This document shows positions 13,693 to 20,930 of a stretch of DNA of 64,000 bases, piece by piece. This DNA comes from Geomonas paludis. GTDB taxonomy: Bacteria; Desulfobacterota; Desulfuromonadia; Geobacterales; Geobacteraceae. The notes beneath the pieces are model-generated. The model was not told the origin of the DNA, ran no database searches, and saw only the letters and a program-made list of their open reading frames with translations. The first letter of the stretch is position 1. Each line of letters starts with the position of its first letter. The translations under genes were made by a program, and so were the position numbers. Location: positions 1,049,033 to 1,113,032 of the forward strand of contig NZ_BLXY01000001.1 in assembly GCF_014193585.1 (NCBI RefSeq), read 5' to 3'.

Positions 13693-13837
13693 CTGGCTCT
13701 ATTAGCAGACGGTGTTGGTGTCGCAGAAGGGACTGGCTCCGTTAGGTGCCTGTCCCTTTTAGCGGAACGCTCTTTTCAGCTCAGCCACCAATGGGACAGG
13801 CACCTGGCGGAGCCAGTCCCCTCGCTAATAGAGCCAA
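13693..13837. repeat. composite inverted-repeat element, copy 1 (clpB leader)
   Basis: Outer inverted ends TGGCTCTATTAGC (from 13694) and GCTAATAGAGCCA (to 13836) enclose two inverted arms. The left arm is at 13729-13757 (GGGACTGGCTCCG...AGGTGCCTGTCCC) and the right arm at 13793-13821. The core between them reads GCGGAACGCTCTTTTCAGCT. It is the fullest copy of the family. Confidence 0.85.
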
Positions 13838-13849
13838 AGTCCTAGAAGA

Positions 13850-13878
13850 AGATAGGGAGGGGAGGGGGGCGTGTCAAG
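13850..13878 (-). promoter_or_regulatory. candidate RpoH (sigma-32) promoter for clpB
   Basis: On the minus strand CTTGACA (13872-13878) is followed after 14 bases by CCCTATCT (13850-13857), close to the CTTGAAA-N13-15-CCCCAT-T heat-shock consensus. The predicted transcript starts near 13843. Confidence 0.68.
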
Positions 13879-13910
13879 GTGCGGGGCGGTTTTTACCCAC
13901 AAGCATTAAG

Positions 13911-13938
13911 GGGACAGGCACCTGGCGGAGCCAGTCCC
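13911..13938. repeat. composite element, solo arm
   Basis: A single arm, GGGGACAGGCACCTGGCGGA then GCCAGTCCCC, preceded by AAGCATTAAG. It has no facing partner or core. The rest of 13677-14070 contains no gene. Confidence 0.75.
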
Positions 13939-14070
13939 CTCGCGGCAGGGCTTGTAGTGCGCGGCAAGATATGGCATTATCCGGCAGCGTAACAGAGCGG
14001 TGCTCGCAACGGTTGGCGCATATCGGTAGGTGCCGGTAGCGACGCTGTGAGGCCTGCAGGGGAGCTGCAG

Positions 14071-14637
14071 TTGGCAAAGTTGAATCGCGACGACAACGGC
14101 ATTGGTGCCGAAGACAATCCGGACGCCGAGGTGGAACTGGACCTTGCGCCAGAGGACGAACTGGATGACGACCTCGACCTTGCGGCGGACGAGCATCTCT
14201 TCTACGGCGACGATCCGGAGAAACTCCTCGATGACGATGAGGACGACGGCGAGGAACTGGTCTGGGACGCCGACGAGCTAGCGAAGCCCGTCGTTGCCAC
14301 GCCCGGATGCGCCGTCAGTTTCTTCGTGGACAACAAGCGCCACCACGCCATCTGTCTCGCCGTAATCGGTGACGAGGTGCTCCTCGAGCACAAAGACGCG
14401 ACCAAGTGCTTCCTGTTCATCGGCAAGATAACGGAGATCGTGCCGCGCATCCGGCGCGGGGTCGTCTCCGCCACCATCACCGTCGGCGCCTTAAAGCGCT
14501 GCCGTTACCGGTCCGTTCCCAAGAAGTGGCTCCAGGAGATGATCAAGGCGGGCCTGTCCTGGAAGGGTGTCGAGGGGCCGGGCAAAGTGGCGCCCGCTCC
14601 CGGCGAGCTCCTCAGGGGGCAGATGGAATTGTTCTGA
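14071..14637 (+). CDS. Hypothetical acidic protein with conserved-looking C-terminal domain
   Basis: About 188 residues. The first 70 are extremely acidic (EDELDDDLDLAADE, LLDDDEDDGEEL) and look disordered. The remaining part is basic and folded-looking (GCAVSFFVDNKRHHAICLAV, then a short beta-rich stretch and VPKKWLQEMIKAGLSWKGVEG). I do not recognise the family. I chose the TTG at 14071 because GGGGAG lies six bases upstream; an in-frame GTG at 14047 would add eight residues. It lies between clpB and ilvE on the opposite strand to both. Confidence 0.6.
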   Translation: MAKLNRDDNGIGAEDNPDAEVELDLAPEDELDDDLDLAADEHLFYGDDPEKLLDDDEDDGEELVWDADELAKPVVATPGCAVSFFVDNKRHHAICLAVIGDEVLLEHKDATKCFLFIGKITEIVPRIRRGVVSATITVGALKRCRYRSVPKKWLQEMIKAGLSWKGVEGPGKVAPAPGELLRGQMELF

Positions 14638-14665
14638 AGCTTGGTGTTGAGGCTCTTCGGCTAGT

Positions 14666-14779
14666 CCCCCTCTCCCCCTGGGAGAGGGTGCCCAACGGGC
14701 GGGTGAGGGCGCTGCCACGAAGTTAATAGCTTGCATCTGCCGACGCCCTCACCCTGCCCTCTCCCGGAGGGAGAGGGGA
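14666..14779. repeat. REP-like repeat pair
   Basis: Two inverted members of the CCCTCTCCC / GGGAGAGGG family, with the GCCCAACGGGCGGGTGAGGG tail in the left copy, facing each other across AGTTAATAGCTTGCATCTG. Confidence 0.65.
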
Positions 14780-14806
14780 TGTGGCGCAAAAGCATGTATA
14801 TCGGAA

Positions 14807-14845
14807 ACAAAAAGGGGACAGGCAAAAGTAGCCTGTCCCCTTTTC
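14807..14845. terminator. bidirectional intrinsic terminator before the ilvE 3' end
   Basis: Inverted repeat AGGGGACAGGC / GCCTGTCCCCT is flanked by A-runs on the left and T-runs on the right, so it can stop transcription both ways. It is 20 bp past the ilvE stop. Confidence 0.82.
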
Positions 14846-14865
14846 TTTTTTCTGCCGGCTTGTAG

Positions 14866-15939
14866 TTACTTCACTTTCCTGATCCAGCCGAACTTGTCTT
14901 CGATCTTGCCGGTCTGGATGCCGGTCAGGGTGTCGTACAGGGTCTGGGTGTGCTTGCCGACGCCGCCGTTGCCGACATCTACGGTCTCACCGGCATAGTG
15001 GAGCGTGCCGACCGGGGTGACCACGGCGGCGGTGCCGCTGCCGAAGGCCTCGGTGATCTTGCCGCTCTTCAGGTCCTGCATCAGGTCGTTCACGTCGATC
15101 TTGCGCTCCTCGACCTTGAGCCCCATGGACTTGGCCAGGGTCAGCACGGAATCGCGGGTGATGCCGTGCAGGATGCTCCCCTCCAGCGGCGCGGTGACGA
15201 TGGTGTCGCCGTAGGCGAAGAACATGTTCATGGAACCTACTTCCTCGATGTAGCGCTTGTGCACGCCGTCCAGCCAGAGCACCTGGTCATACCCCTTCTT
15301 CTTGGCTTCCAGGCCGGCCTTCAGCGAGCTGGCGTAGTTGCCGCCGGTCTTGGCTTCGCCGGTGCCGCCGGGGGTGGCGCGGACGTACTTGTCCTCGACC
15401 ATGATCTTGACCGGGTTGAAACCGGCGGCGTAGTAGGCGCCTACCGGGGAGAGAATCACGTAGAAGTAGTAGTGGTCCGAGGGCTTGATGCCGACGTGCG
15501 GTTCCACCGCGATCATGGCGGGACGGATGTAGAGCGACGTCCCCTCCGAACCCGGCACCCAGGCGCTCTCCAGGGCGACCAACTGCTCGATCCCTTTCAC
15601 GAAGAGTTCCTCGGGAACTTCCGGCATGCAGAGCCGTTCGGCAGAATGGTTGAAGCGACGGGCGTTCATCTCCGGGCGGAACAGCGCGATGGTGCCGTCG
15701 GCCCACTTGTAGGCTTTCAGCCCCTCGAAGATTTCCTGCGCGTAGTGCAAAACAAGCGCCGCGGGGTCGATCTGGAACGGCTCGTACTTCTTGATGCGGC
15801 CGTCGACCCAACCCTGCCCGGCTTTCCACTCGACCAGCAGCATGTAGTCGGTGAAAATCCTCCCGAAGCCCAGCTGCGACTCGTCGGTATACTTGGCCTT
15901 CTTCTCCCCCTCGCTAATAGGTATTACCCTGATCTCCAT
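14866..15939 (-). CDS. ilvE: Branched-chain amino acid aminotransferase
   Basis: A 357-residue PLP-dependent class IV transaminase carrying out the last step of valine, leucine and isoleucine synthesis. The length and layout fit the longer BCAT type (about 360 aa) rather than the 300-residue E. coli IlvE. The PLP-lysine region is GEAKTGGNYASS near 205, and VLWLDG and YIEEVGSMNMFF follow as in BCAT_beta proteins. GGAGG nine bases upstream supports the ATG. It is divergent from rpoH and appears monocistronic. Confidence 0.95.
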   Translation of the reverse strand: MEIRVIPISEGEKKAKYTDESQLGFGRIFTDYMLLVEWKAGQGWVDGRIKKYEPFQIDPAALVLHYAQEIFEGLKAYKWADGTIALFRPEMNARRFNHSAERLCMPEVPEELFVKGIEQLVALESAWVPGSEGTSLYIRPAMIAVEPHVGIKPSDHYYFYVILSPVGAYYAAGFNPVKIMVEDKYVRATPGGTGEAKTGGNYASSLKAGLEAKKKGYDQVLWLDGVHKRYIEEVGSMNMFFAYGDTIVTAPLEGSILHGITRDSVLTLAKSMGLKVEERKIDVNDLMQDLKSGKITEAFGSGTAAVVTPVGTLHYAGETVDVGNGGVGKHTQTLYDTLTGIQTGKIEDKFGWIRKVK

Positions 15940-16055
15940 GTGGCAGAACCTCCGGTTTTTCGGCGCCAGGCGTCGCTTATTTGGATCTTTTCGTTTACCA
16001 CATTCGCAGCGGCAGGCGCAAGTAATTTAACCCCCGTAAATTCACGGGCATCCCC

Positions 16056-16084
16056 TTGATTTTTTGCATGCGACTTGTTATATT
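16056..16084 (+). promoter_or_regulatory. sigma-70 promoter of rpoH
   Basis: TTGATT (16056-16061), a 17-base spacer, then TATATT (16079-16084). The expected transcript start near 16091 falls inside the CIRCE operator just downstream. Confidence 0.75.
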
Positions 16085-16086
16085 TG

Positions 16087-16113
16087 TTAGCGCTCAAGAG
16101 TGGAGAGTGCTAA
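16087..16113. promoter_or_regulatory. CIRCE operator (HrcA binding site) of rpoH
   Basis: TTAGCGCTC, nine bases, GAGTGCTAA: one mismatch from the canonical CIRCE element TTAGCACTC-N9-GAGTGCTAA. It begins three bases after the -10 box, so bound HrcA should block initiation. Confidence 0.92.
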
Positions 16114-16154
16114 CAGCAGTAGGCAAAACCAGCACTCACAAGGGAGAGATCGAC

Positions 16155-17006
16155 ATGACGCACGCAATGCCGGTACCTATAGACAGCCTTACCCTCTACC
16201 TCACGGAGATCAACCGTTTCCCGCTTTTGTCGGCGGATGAGGAGATGGATCTGGCCTGCAGGTTCCGCGACGAGGGGGACCTGGAGGCGGCACACAAGCT
16301 GATCACCTCGAACCTCAGGTTTGTCGTGAAGATTGCCGGGGAGTACCGCTCCTACGGGATGAAGATGCTGGACCTGATCCAGGAGGGGAACGTCGGCCTG
16401 ATGATGGCGGTCAGGAAGTTCGACCCCGCCAAGGGGGTCCGTCTCATCTCGTACGCCGTGTGGTGGATCCGGGCGTACATCCAAAACCACATCATCTCGG
16501 CCTGGAGCCTTCTGAAAATCGGCACCACCCAGGCGCAGAGGAAGCTCTTCTTCAAGCTGAACCAGGCCAAGCAGGCCATCATCAACATGACCGGAGAAGG
16601 TGACCTGCACGCGGCGGCAATATCGCTGGACGTGAAAGACACCGAGGCGCAGGAGATGGAACAGCGCCTGAGAGGCGAGCTCTCGCTGGACGTGGAAATG
16701 TTCGAAGGGGAGGGGGCGACCTTCCTGGAAAGCCTGCCCGACCTGCGCCAGAACCAGGAGGAAATGCTGGCCGAGCGCCAGGAGAGCAGCATCCTGGAGC
16801 AGACGGTGGCCAGCGCGCTGGAACAGCTGAACGAGAAGGAGCGCTTCGTCATCGAGCACCGCGTCTCGGCGGACCAGCCGCTTACCCTGCAGGAGATCGC
16901 CGACCACTTCTCCATCTCCCGCGAGCGGGTGCGCCAGATCGAGGAAGGCGCGCTCAAGAAAATGAAGCGCTTCCTGACCCCGCTGGTCCTGGAGCAGGCG
17001 GCATAA
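16155..17006 (+). CDS. rpoH: Heat-shock sigma factor RpoH (sigma-32)
   Basis: A 283-residue group 3 sigma factor that directs RNA polymerase to heat-shock promoters. Region 2 is intact (NLRFVVKIAGEYRSYG, LIQEGNVGLMMAVRKFDP, SYAVWWIRAYIQ). The RpoH box is present as TQAQRKLFFKLNQ, close to QRKLFFNLR of E. coli RpoH. Region 4 ends SISRERVRQIEEGALKKMKRF. GGGAG eight bases before the ATG at 16155 fixes the start. The gene has its own sigma-70 promoter under a CIRCE operator. The probable clpB target promoter lies 2.2 kb away. Confidence 0.96.
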   Translation: MTHAMPVPIDSLTLYLTEINRFPLLSADEEMDLACRFRDEGDLEAAHKLITSNLRFVVKIAGEYRSYGMKMLDLIQEGNVGLMMAVRKFDPAKGVRLISYAVWWIRAYIQNHIISAWSLLKIGTTQAQRKLFFKLNQAKQAIINMTGEGDLHAAAISLDVKDTEAQEMEQRLRGELSLDVEMFEGEGATFLESLPDLRQNQEEMLAERQESSILEQTVASALEQLNEKERFVIEHRVSADQPLTLQEIADHFSISRERVRQIEEGALKKMKRFLTPLVLEQAA

Positions 17007-17016
17007 TGGAAAACAA

Positions 17017-17046
17017 GGGGACTGGCTCCGCAAGGTGCCTGTCCCC
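17017..17046. repeat. composite element, solo arm after rpoH
   Basis: GGGGACTGGCTCCGCAAGGT then GCCTGTCCCC, starting ten bases after the rpoH stop codon. Confidence 0.75.
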
Positions 17047-17057
17047 CTTCGCTTGAA

Positions 17058-17091
17058 GGGCGGCTTCCCTGCTGGGAGCCGCCCTTTTTTG
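17058..17091 (+). terminator. intrinsic terminator of rpoH
   Basis: Stem GGGCGGCTTCCC / GGGAGCCGCCC with loop TGCT, followed by TTTTTT. Confidence 0.88.
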
Positions 17092-17095
17092 CTTT

Positions 17096-17211
17096 GGCTC
17101 TATTAGAGGGGACTGGCTCCGCCAGGTGCCTGTCCCCCTAATGCTTGTTGAAGGTGGCTGAGCTGAAAGGAGCGTTCCGCAGAGGGACAGGCACCTAACG
17201 GAGCCAGTCCC
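17096..17211. repeat. composite inverted-repeat element, copy 2
   Basis: GGCTCTATTAGAGG leads into the left arm (17108-17137). The core is GGCTGAGCTGAAAGGAGCGT-TCCGC, the reverse complement of the copy 1 core. The right arm is 17184-17211. It fills the gap between the rpoH terminator and the PPIase gene. Confidence 0.83.
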
Positions 17212-17220
17212 TTCCTCCCG

Positions 17221-18249
17221 TCAAGGGAGGGGGAGGCCTGGTTCGAGCTTGGCCCTGCCGCGCAACTCGGTTACGTACGCCGCGACCAGCGGGGCCATCT
17301 TCCCTTTCTTAAGGGAGGCGTAGACGGCGGACTTCGCCTCCTGGTAACTCTCCGGGCGCGAGGCGCGCTTTTCGGTCAGCTTCAGGATGTGAAAGCCGTA
17401 GGAGGTCTGCACGACATCGCTGATCTCGCCCGGCTTCAGCGCGAAGACCGCCTGTTCCAGGCGCGGGTCGAGCTCGCCGCGGTTGAAGTAGCCGAGGTCG
17501 CCCCCGCGGGCTTTGCTGGGACAATCCGAGTGCGACTGCGCCAGGATGCTGAAGCTTTCTCCCTCCCGCACCCGGTGCAGCAGGACCTCCGCCCGTTCCC
17601 GTGCCCGCTCCTTGTCCCGTTCCTCGCCACTACCGGAAATCGCAACCAGGATCTGGCTGGCCCTGGCACTGCACCCGGTCCTGAACCGTTCCCTGTTCGC
17701 TTCGTAGAAAGCCTCGGCTTCATCTGCAGCGACGCCCACGGACCTGCCGAACCTCTGCTCCACGAAGTTGCCGATCACCAGTTCTTTTCGTATCGACTGT
17801 TCTAGTTGCGGCAGGGTTAGTCCGGCCTCCTCGATGCTGCGGTAGAATGCGGCATCGCTCAGGTGTCTGGTCCGCTCACGGGCAATTGCCTCGGACACCT
17901 GCCGTTCCCCCCCCCGGGGCATGGTCGCCGTGCTCTGGGCAGCCTGGTACAGCAGCTCGGACTCTACCAGCTGTACGATGGCTTCCGCCTCAAGCTCGCG
18001 AAGCATGGCCGGCGACAGCGGCTGACGCAACTGCCGGTTTACCGTAAGGGCCTTCACCGCGCGATCCAGTTCGGCGCGGGTGATGATCGTGCCGTTGACC
18101 TTCTGGACAGGATCGGTGGGAAAGCCTTCTCTGAGTGACGGCGGGGACTGCCATTGCGGTTTCTGGTCTGCTTGGTTGCAGGCAACAAGGGATAGCAAAA
18201 GGAGTGGTATCGCGATCACCAAAGCGACCGCTTTGCTCCGAGGGTACAT
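17221..18249 (-). CDS. Parvulin-type peptidyl-prolyl isomerase lipoprotein (SurA/PrsA-like)
   Basis: A 342-residue lipoprotein chaperone. The signal sequence ends in the lipobox LVAC with Cys24 as the lipidated residue. A SurA-N-like helical region follows, then one rotamase (PPIC) domain at about 190-290 with SQILVAISG, GGDLGYFNRGEL and SYGFHILKLTEKR. It probably helps fold outer-membrane or secreted proteins in the periplasm. GGAGG upstream of the ATG supports the start. There is one PPIC domain, whereas E. coli SurA has two. Confidence 0.88.
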   Translation of the reverse strand: MYPRSKAVALVIAIPLLLLSLVACNQADQKPQWQSPPSLREGFPTDPVQKVNGTIITRAELDRAVKALTVNRQLRQPLSPAMLRELEAEAIVQLVESELLYQAAQSTATMPRGGERQVSEAIARERTRHLSDAAFYRSIEEAGLTLPQLEQSIRKELVIGNFVEQRFGRSVGVAADEAEAFYEANRERFRTGCSARASQILVAISGSGEERDKERARERAEVLLHRVREGESFSILAQSHSDCPSKARGGDLGYFNRGELDPRLEQAVFALKPGEISDVVQTSYGFHILKLTEKRASRPESYQEAKSAVYASLKKGKMAPLVAAYVTELRGRAKLEPGLPLP

Positions 18250-18430
18250 CCATTTCCTCCAGGTGAAGCGTAACGTTCCTGTGCAGCGCCCTGGAGGACA
18301 GCAAGAGATGTACCCTTACGGCTTCCGTCTGGGGCAACGTCGTGTGATTACAGCAGTTTCCTGGAAATGGCCCGGTGGGGGCGGAGAGAAGGTGCGGGGA
18401 AGAGGGGGGAGCACGGTGCAAATGACCCAC

Positions 18431-18478
18431 CGCCTGACCGGACGCAGGGGCATTTACCCCTGCGTCTGACCGGTCGGT
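18431..18478. repeat. large perfect-stem palindrome after plsY
   Basis: GACGCAGGGG / CCCCTGCGTC around CATTTA, inside outer half-sites TGACCGG and CCGGTCA. It is 21 bp past the plsY stop. There is no T-run, so it may be an RNA-stabilising stem rather than a terminator. Confidence 0.55.
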
Positions 18479-18498
18479 GCGGCTGGCGAGCCTGGATT

Positions 18499-19083
18499 TC
18501 AGGCCTTGAACTTGTTCTCGGTGCCGGCGCGGAGCCGGGCGATGTTCTCGTGATGCTTGAGGATCACGATCACGGCGATGACAGCCGCCATGACGATGGT
18601 TTCGCGGGGGGCACAGGTGGCAAAGGCGAGTGCGGGGATGCAGGCGGCTGCGCTGATGGATGCCAAGGAGACGTAGCGCCACTTGTAGAGGACGGCGGCG
18701 AAAACGAGGATGCCGAAGAGGACGGCCAGCGGTGCGGTGCCCAGCAGCACGCCCAGCGCGGTAGCGACCCCCTTGCCACCCTTGAAACCGAGAAAGACGG
18801 TGTAGACGTGACCGAGGAAGGCGGCGAGGCCGATGAGGGCGACCCACATCGGAAAGAGTTCCAGGGACTGCGCGATCAGGACCGGGATCAGCCCCTTGAG
18901 GCAGTCCCCGACCAGGGTCATGATGCCGAGCTTCTTGCCGGCGGTGCGGTAGACGTTGGTGGCGCCGATGTTGCCGCTGCCACATTCCCTGATATTGATG
19001 CCCATACTCCGGGCCAGGAGCAGGCCGGTCGGTACCGAGCCGAGCAGGTACGCGCCGATCACGAGCAGAATTTCGGTCTTCAA
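18499..19083 (-). CDS. plsY: Acyl-phosphate glycerol-3-phosphate acyltransferase PlsY
   Basis: A 194-residue inner-membrane enzyme that moves an acyl group from acyl-phosphate to glycerol-3-phosphate, the first step of phospholipid synthesis; PlsX is not in the window. Signatures: GSVPTG near 15-20, GSGNIGATNVYR at 35-46, and GFKGGKGVATALG, all glycine-rich cytoplasmic loops of PlsY. Five hydrophobic segments are visible. The start is a TTG at 19083 with GGGAG six bases upstream; the in-frame ATG at 19146 would add 21 residues before the first membrane helix. Confidence 0.95.
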   Translation of the reverse strand: MKTEILLVIGAYLLGSVPTGLLLARSMGINIRECGSGNIGATNVYRTAGKKLGIMTLVGDCLKGLIPVLIAQSLELFPMWVALIGLAAFLGHVYTVFLGFKGGKGVATALGVLLGTAPLAVLFGILVFAAVLYKWRYVSLASISAAACIPALAFATCAPRETIVMAAVIAVIVILKHHENIARLRAGTENKFKA

Positions 19084-19170
19084 AACATTCTCCCAGTGGT
19101 TAATGAAACAACGGCGCATCCTACAGTATTTCGGCTCAAACTGCAAGCCGCCGGGGGGATGGTGTTGTGT

Positions 19171-19315
19171 GCCCCCCCTCCCTTGACGGGCCTGCGCGCC
19201 GAAGCGCTTCGTCCCGCGAAGGCGGGAGGGGGCAGGGGGGTGGGTGACCTTGCCATGACTGCAACTGTGGCACCTGCCCCCACCCCCTAACCCCCTCCCG
19301 CGAGGGGAGGGGGGG
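19171..19315. repeat. REP-like C/G-rich repeat cluster upstream of plsY
   Basis: Inverted CCCCCTCCC and GGGAGGGGG tracts with GCGCCGAAGCGCTTCGTCCC, then CCCCCTCCCGCGAGGGGAGG. It covers most of the 19147-19353 gap, and no gene is visible in it. Confidence 0.4.
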
Positions 19316-19353
19316 CTTTAATCAAGGGAAGGGGGCGCGCGAACCTGGCGGTG

Positions 19354-19782
19354 CTACCGGGCGCGCAGCCGCTCGTAGCGCAGCACCGCAGCGGTCATGG
19401 CGAGAAAAAATACGTCGCGCAGCAGTGCAACCCAGGGGGCGGTTTTGGGGCCGTCGGGGCGGAAGCAGCCGCAATCGATGTCCAGCCCCCGTATCATGGC
19501 GGCGGAGAGTGCGGCCATGAAGACCACGTTGAGCGCGCCGATGATGAGGGCGCCGCTTCTGACCCGCACCCCCAGGATCAAGAGCACCCCGCAGGTGAGC
19601 TCCAGGAAGGGAAGCACCGCGGCGGTGACATAGCTCCAGAAGTAGGGGAGGATGCGGTAGGCCGCCACGCTGCCGGCAAAGGTGACCGGATCCGCGATCT
19701 TGGGGATGGCGGCATAGATGAAGATGGCCCCGAGGACGATGCGCAGCGCCAGGGGGATCATGGAGGAGCGGAAACTTTTCAT
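19354..19782 (-). CDS. DoxX/MauE-like membrane protein
   Basis: A 142-residue protein with four predicted membrane helices. The N-terminal pattern RIVLGAIFIYAAIPKIADP and the conserved DIDCGCF motif near 103-109 match MauE/DoxX-like redox membrane proteins; the paired cysteines suggest thiol chemistry. GGGAGG just upstream of the ATG at 19782 sets the start. Its ATG overlaps the TGA of the upstream rhodanese gene (ATGA), so the two are translationally coupled and likely act together in sulfur or thiol redox at the membrane. The precise function is unknown. Confidence 0.83.
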   Translation of the reverse strand: MKSFRSSMIPLALRIVLGAIFIYAAIPKIADPVTFAGSVAAYRILPYFWSYVTAAVLPFLELTCGVLLILGVRVRSGALIIGALNVVFMAALSAAMIRGLDIDCGCFRPDGPKTAPWVALLRDVFFLAMTAAVLRYERLRAR

Positions 19783-20297
19783 TGCTTCCCTCCCGAGGTG
19801 GGGTATCCGCCGTCGCGCCATTCGGGTAGCCCCCCTTCGAATACGTACACCGAAGCGTAGCCGGCCTTGATCAGGAGTTTGCCCAGGTCCATGCTGTCGT
19901 GACAGGAAAAGCCGTTGCAGTACGCGATGATGACGGCGTCCTTGGCGACGCCTTTGAGCTGCGGCGTCGCCTGGCGGGTCGCTTCCTCCAGCGGCAGCGA
20001 CCGCGCACCCGCGATGTGCTCTTTCGCGAAGCTCGCCGCGCTCCTGGCGTCCACCAGCACCGCCTGTCCCGAGTCGTGCAGTTCCTTTACCTGGGCCAGG
20101 GCGATGGGCATCGGCAGCGCCTCCGCCTGCTGGGAGCCCGGTGCCGCCTGCTGGGGAACCGGCGCCGCCTGCCCCGCGGGGGCGCCGCGCCAGGCATCGG
20201 CCAGGAGCGTTCTGTTCCAGGCGATGCCGAACAGCGCCGAGGCGAGCACGATCACCGCGATCTCCAGGGAAGTTTTGAGCCAGCTTTTCTGTGCCAT
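19779..20297 (-). CDS. Membrane-anchored rhodanese-domain protein
   Basis: A 172-residue protein with an N-terminal membrane anchor (about 8-25), a Pro/Ala/Gln-rich linker, and a rhodanese domain from about 60 to the end. The active loop is YCNGFSCHDS, with the usual catalytic Cys position occupied. DARSAASFAKEHIAGARSLP and FEGGLPEWRDGGYP are typical rhodanese elements. The topology suggests a periplasmic sulfurtransferase domain. It overlaps the DoxX-like gene by four bases. No clear ribosome site precedes the ATG at 20297; a longer start at 20402 is less likely because it lacks domain homology. Confidence 0.85.
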   Translation of the reverse strand: MAQKSWLKTSLEIAVIVLASALFGIAWNRTLLADAWRGAPAGQAAPVPQQAAPGSQQAEALPMPIALAQVKELHDSGQAVLVDARSAASFAKEHIAGARSLPLEEATRQATPQLKGVAKDAVIIAYCNGFSCHDSMDLGKLLIKAGYASVYVFEGGLPEWRDGGYPTSGGKQ

Positions 20298-20423
20298 GTG
20301 TAGGGACCCGAATGTGAGGGAGGTGCGCCCGGCGCTGCAGGCGGCACGTCCCGTTGAAGTGGACACCTGAGAGATGTTACGCAAAAGCGGCGTCCGGGTC
20401 AACGGGCGCCGCTTCGGGGGATG

Positions 20424-20858
20424 CTAGAACCGCTCGGGAGGGTAGATGTCGTGCTCCTCCAGCCAATGCGCGGCGCGGTCGGTGAGGAAGGCCTCGCGGA
20501 TGGCCTGGAAGCGTTCCTGCTCCTCCGGGTAGAAAGCGAGGATCTCGTGCAGCCTGCCGTGGGACTGCTTGCCGCTGAAGGCCCGCGTCAGCATCGACTT
20601 CAATCCCTCGTTGGTCAGGCGCTGGATGAAGGCGTGCACCAGTTGGCGCTCCTGCCCGTAGTCGAAGGGGGGGATCTCCAGGAAGCGCTCCTCCTGGGAG
20701 GCCACCTCCTCCCAGAAACTCTCGTCCTCGTATTCGGCGGGGACGGAGAAGACCTCGCCGGTCTCGCGGTCCAGGAAGTAGACCAGGTCCTGGTCGCCGT
20801 TCTCGAAGGCCTCCATCAGGTCTTCCCAGACGATCTCCAGGTTGCGTAGTGCGTGCAT
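20424..20858 (-). CDS. UPF0158 family protein
   Basis: A 144-residue acidic soluble protein of the uncharacterised UPF0158 family. Features: VWEDLMEAFENGDQDLVYFLDRETGEVF at the N-terminus (the family's DRxTGEV-like signature), and FIQRLTNEGLKSMLTRAFSG then GRLHEIL in the second half. AAGAGGT five bases upstream supports the ATG. It is divergent from lpxH with only 72 bp between start codons. Function unknown. Confidence 0.85.
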   Translation of the reverse strand: MHALRNLEIVWEDLMEAFENGDQDLVYFLDRETGEVFSVPAEYEDESFWEEVASQEERFLEIPPFDYGQERQLVHAFIQRLTNEGLKSMLTRAFSGKQSHGRLHEILAFYPEEQERFQAIREAFLTDRAAHWLEEHDIYPPERF

Positions 20859-20895
20859 CGGTACCTCTTGAAAACAGGTTGGGGGTTAAGTCCCC

Positions 20896-20924
20896 TTTAC
20901 CAGACCCGTATTTTTGTATATATT
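20896..20924 (+). promoter_or_regulatory. candidate promoter giving a leaderless lpxH transcript
   Basis: TTTACC (20896-20901), 17-base spacer, TATATT (20919-20924). The expected start point about seven bases later coincides with the ATG at 20931, and no ribosome site precedes that ATG. Confidence 0.42.
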
Positions 20925-20930
20925 GCGCAA

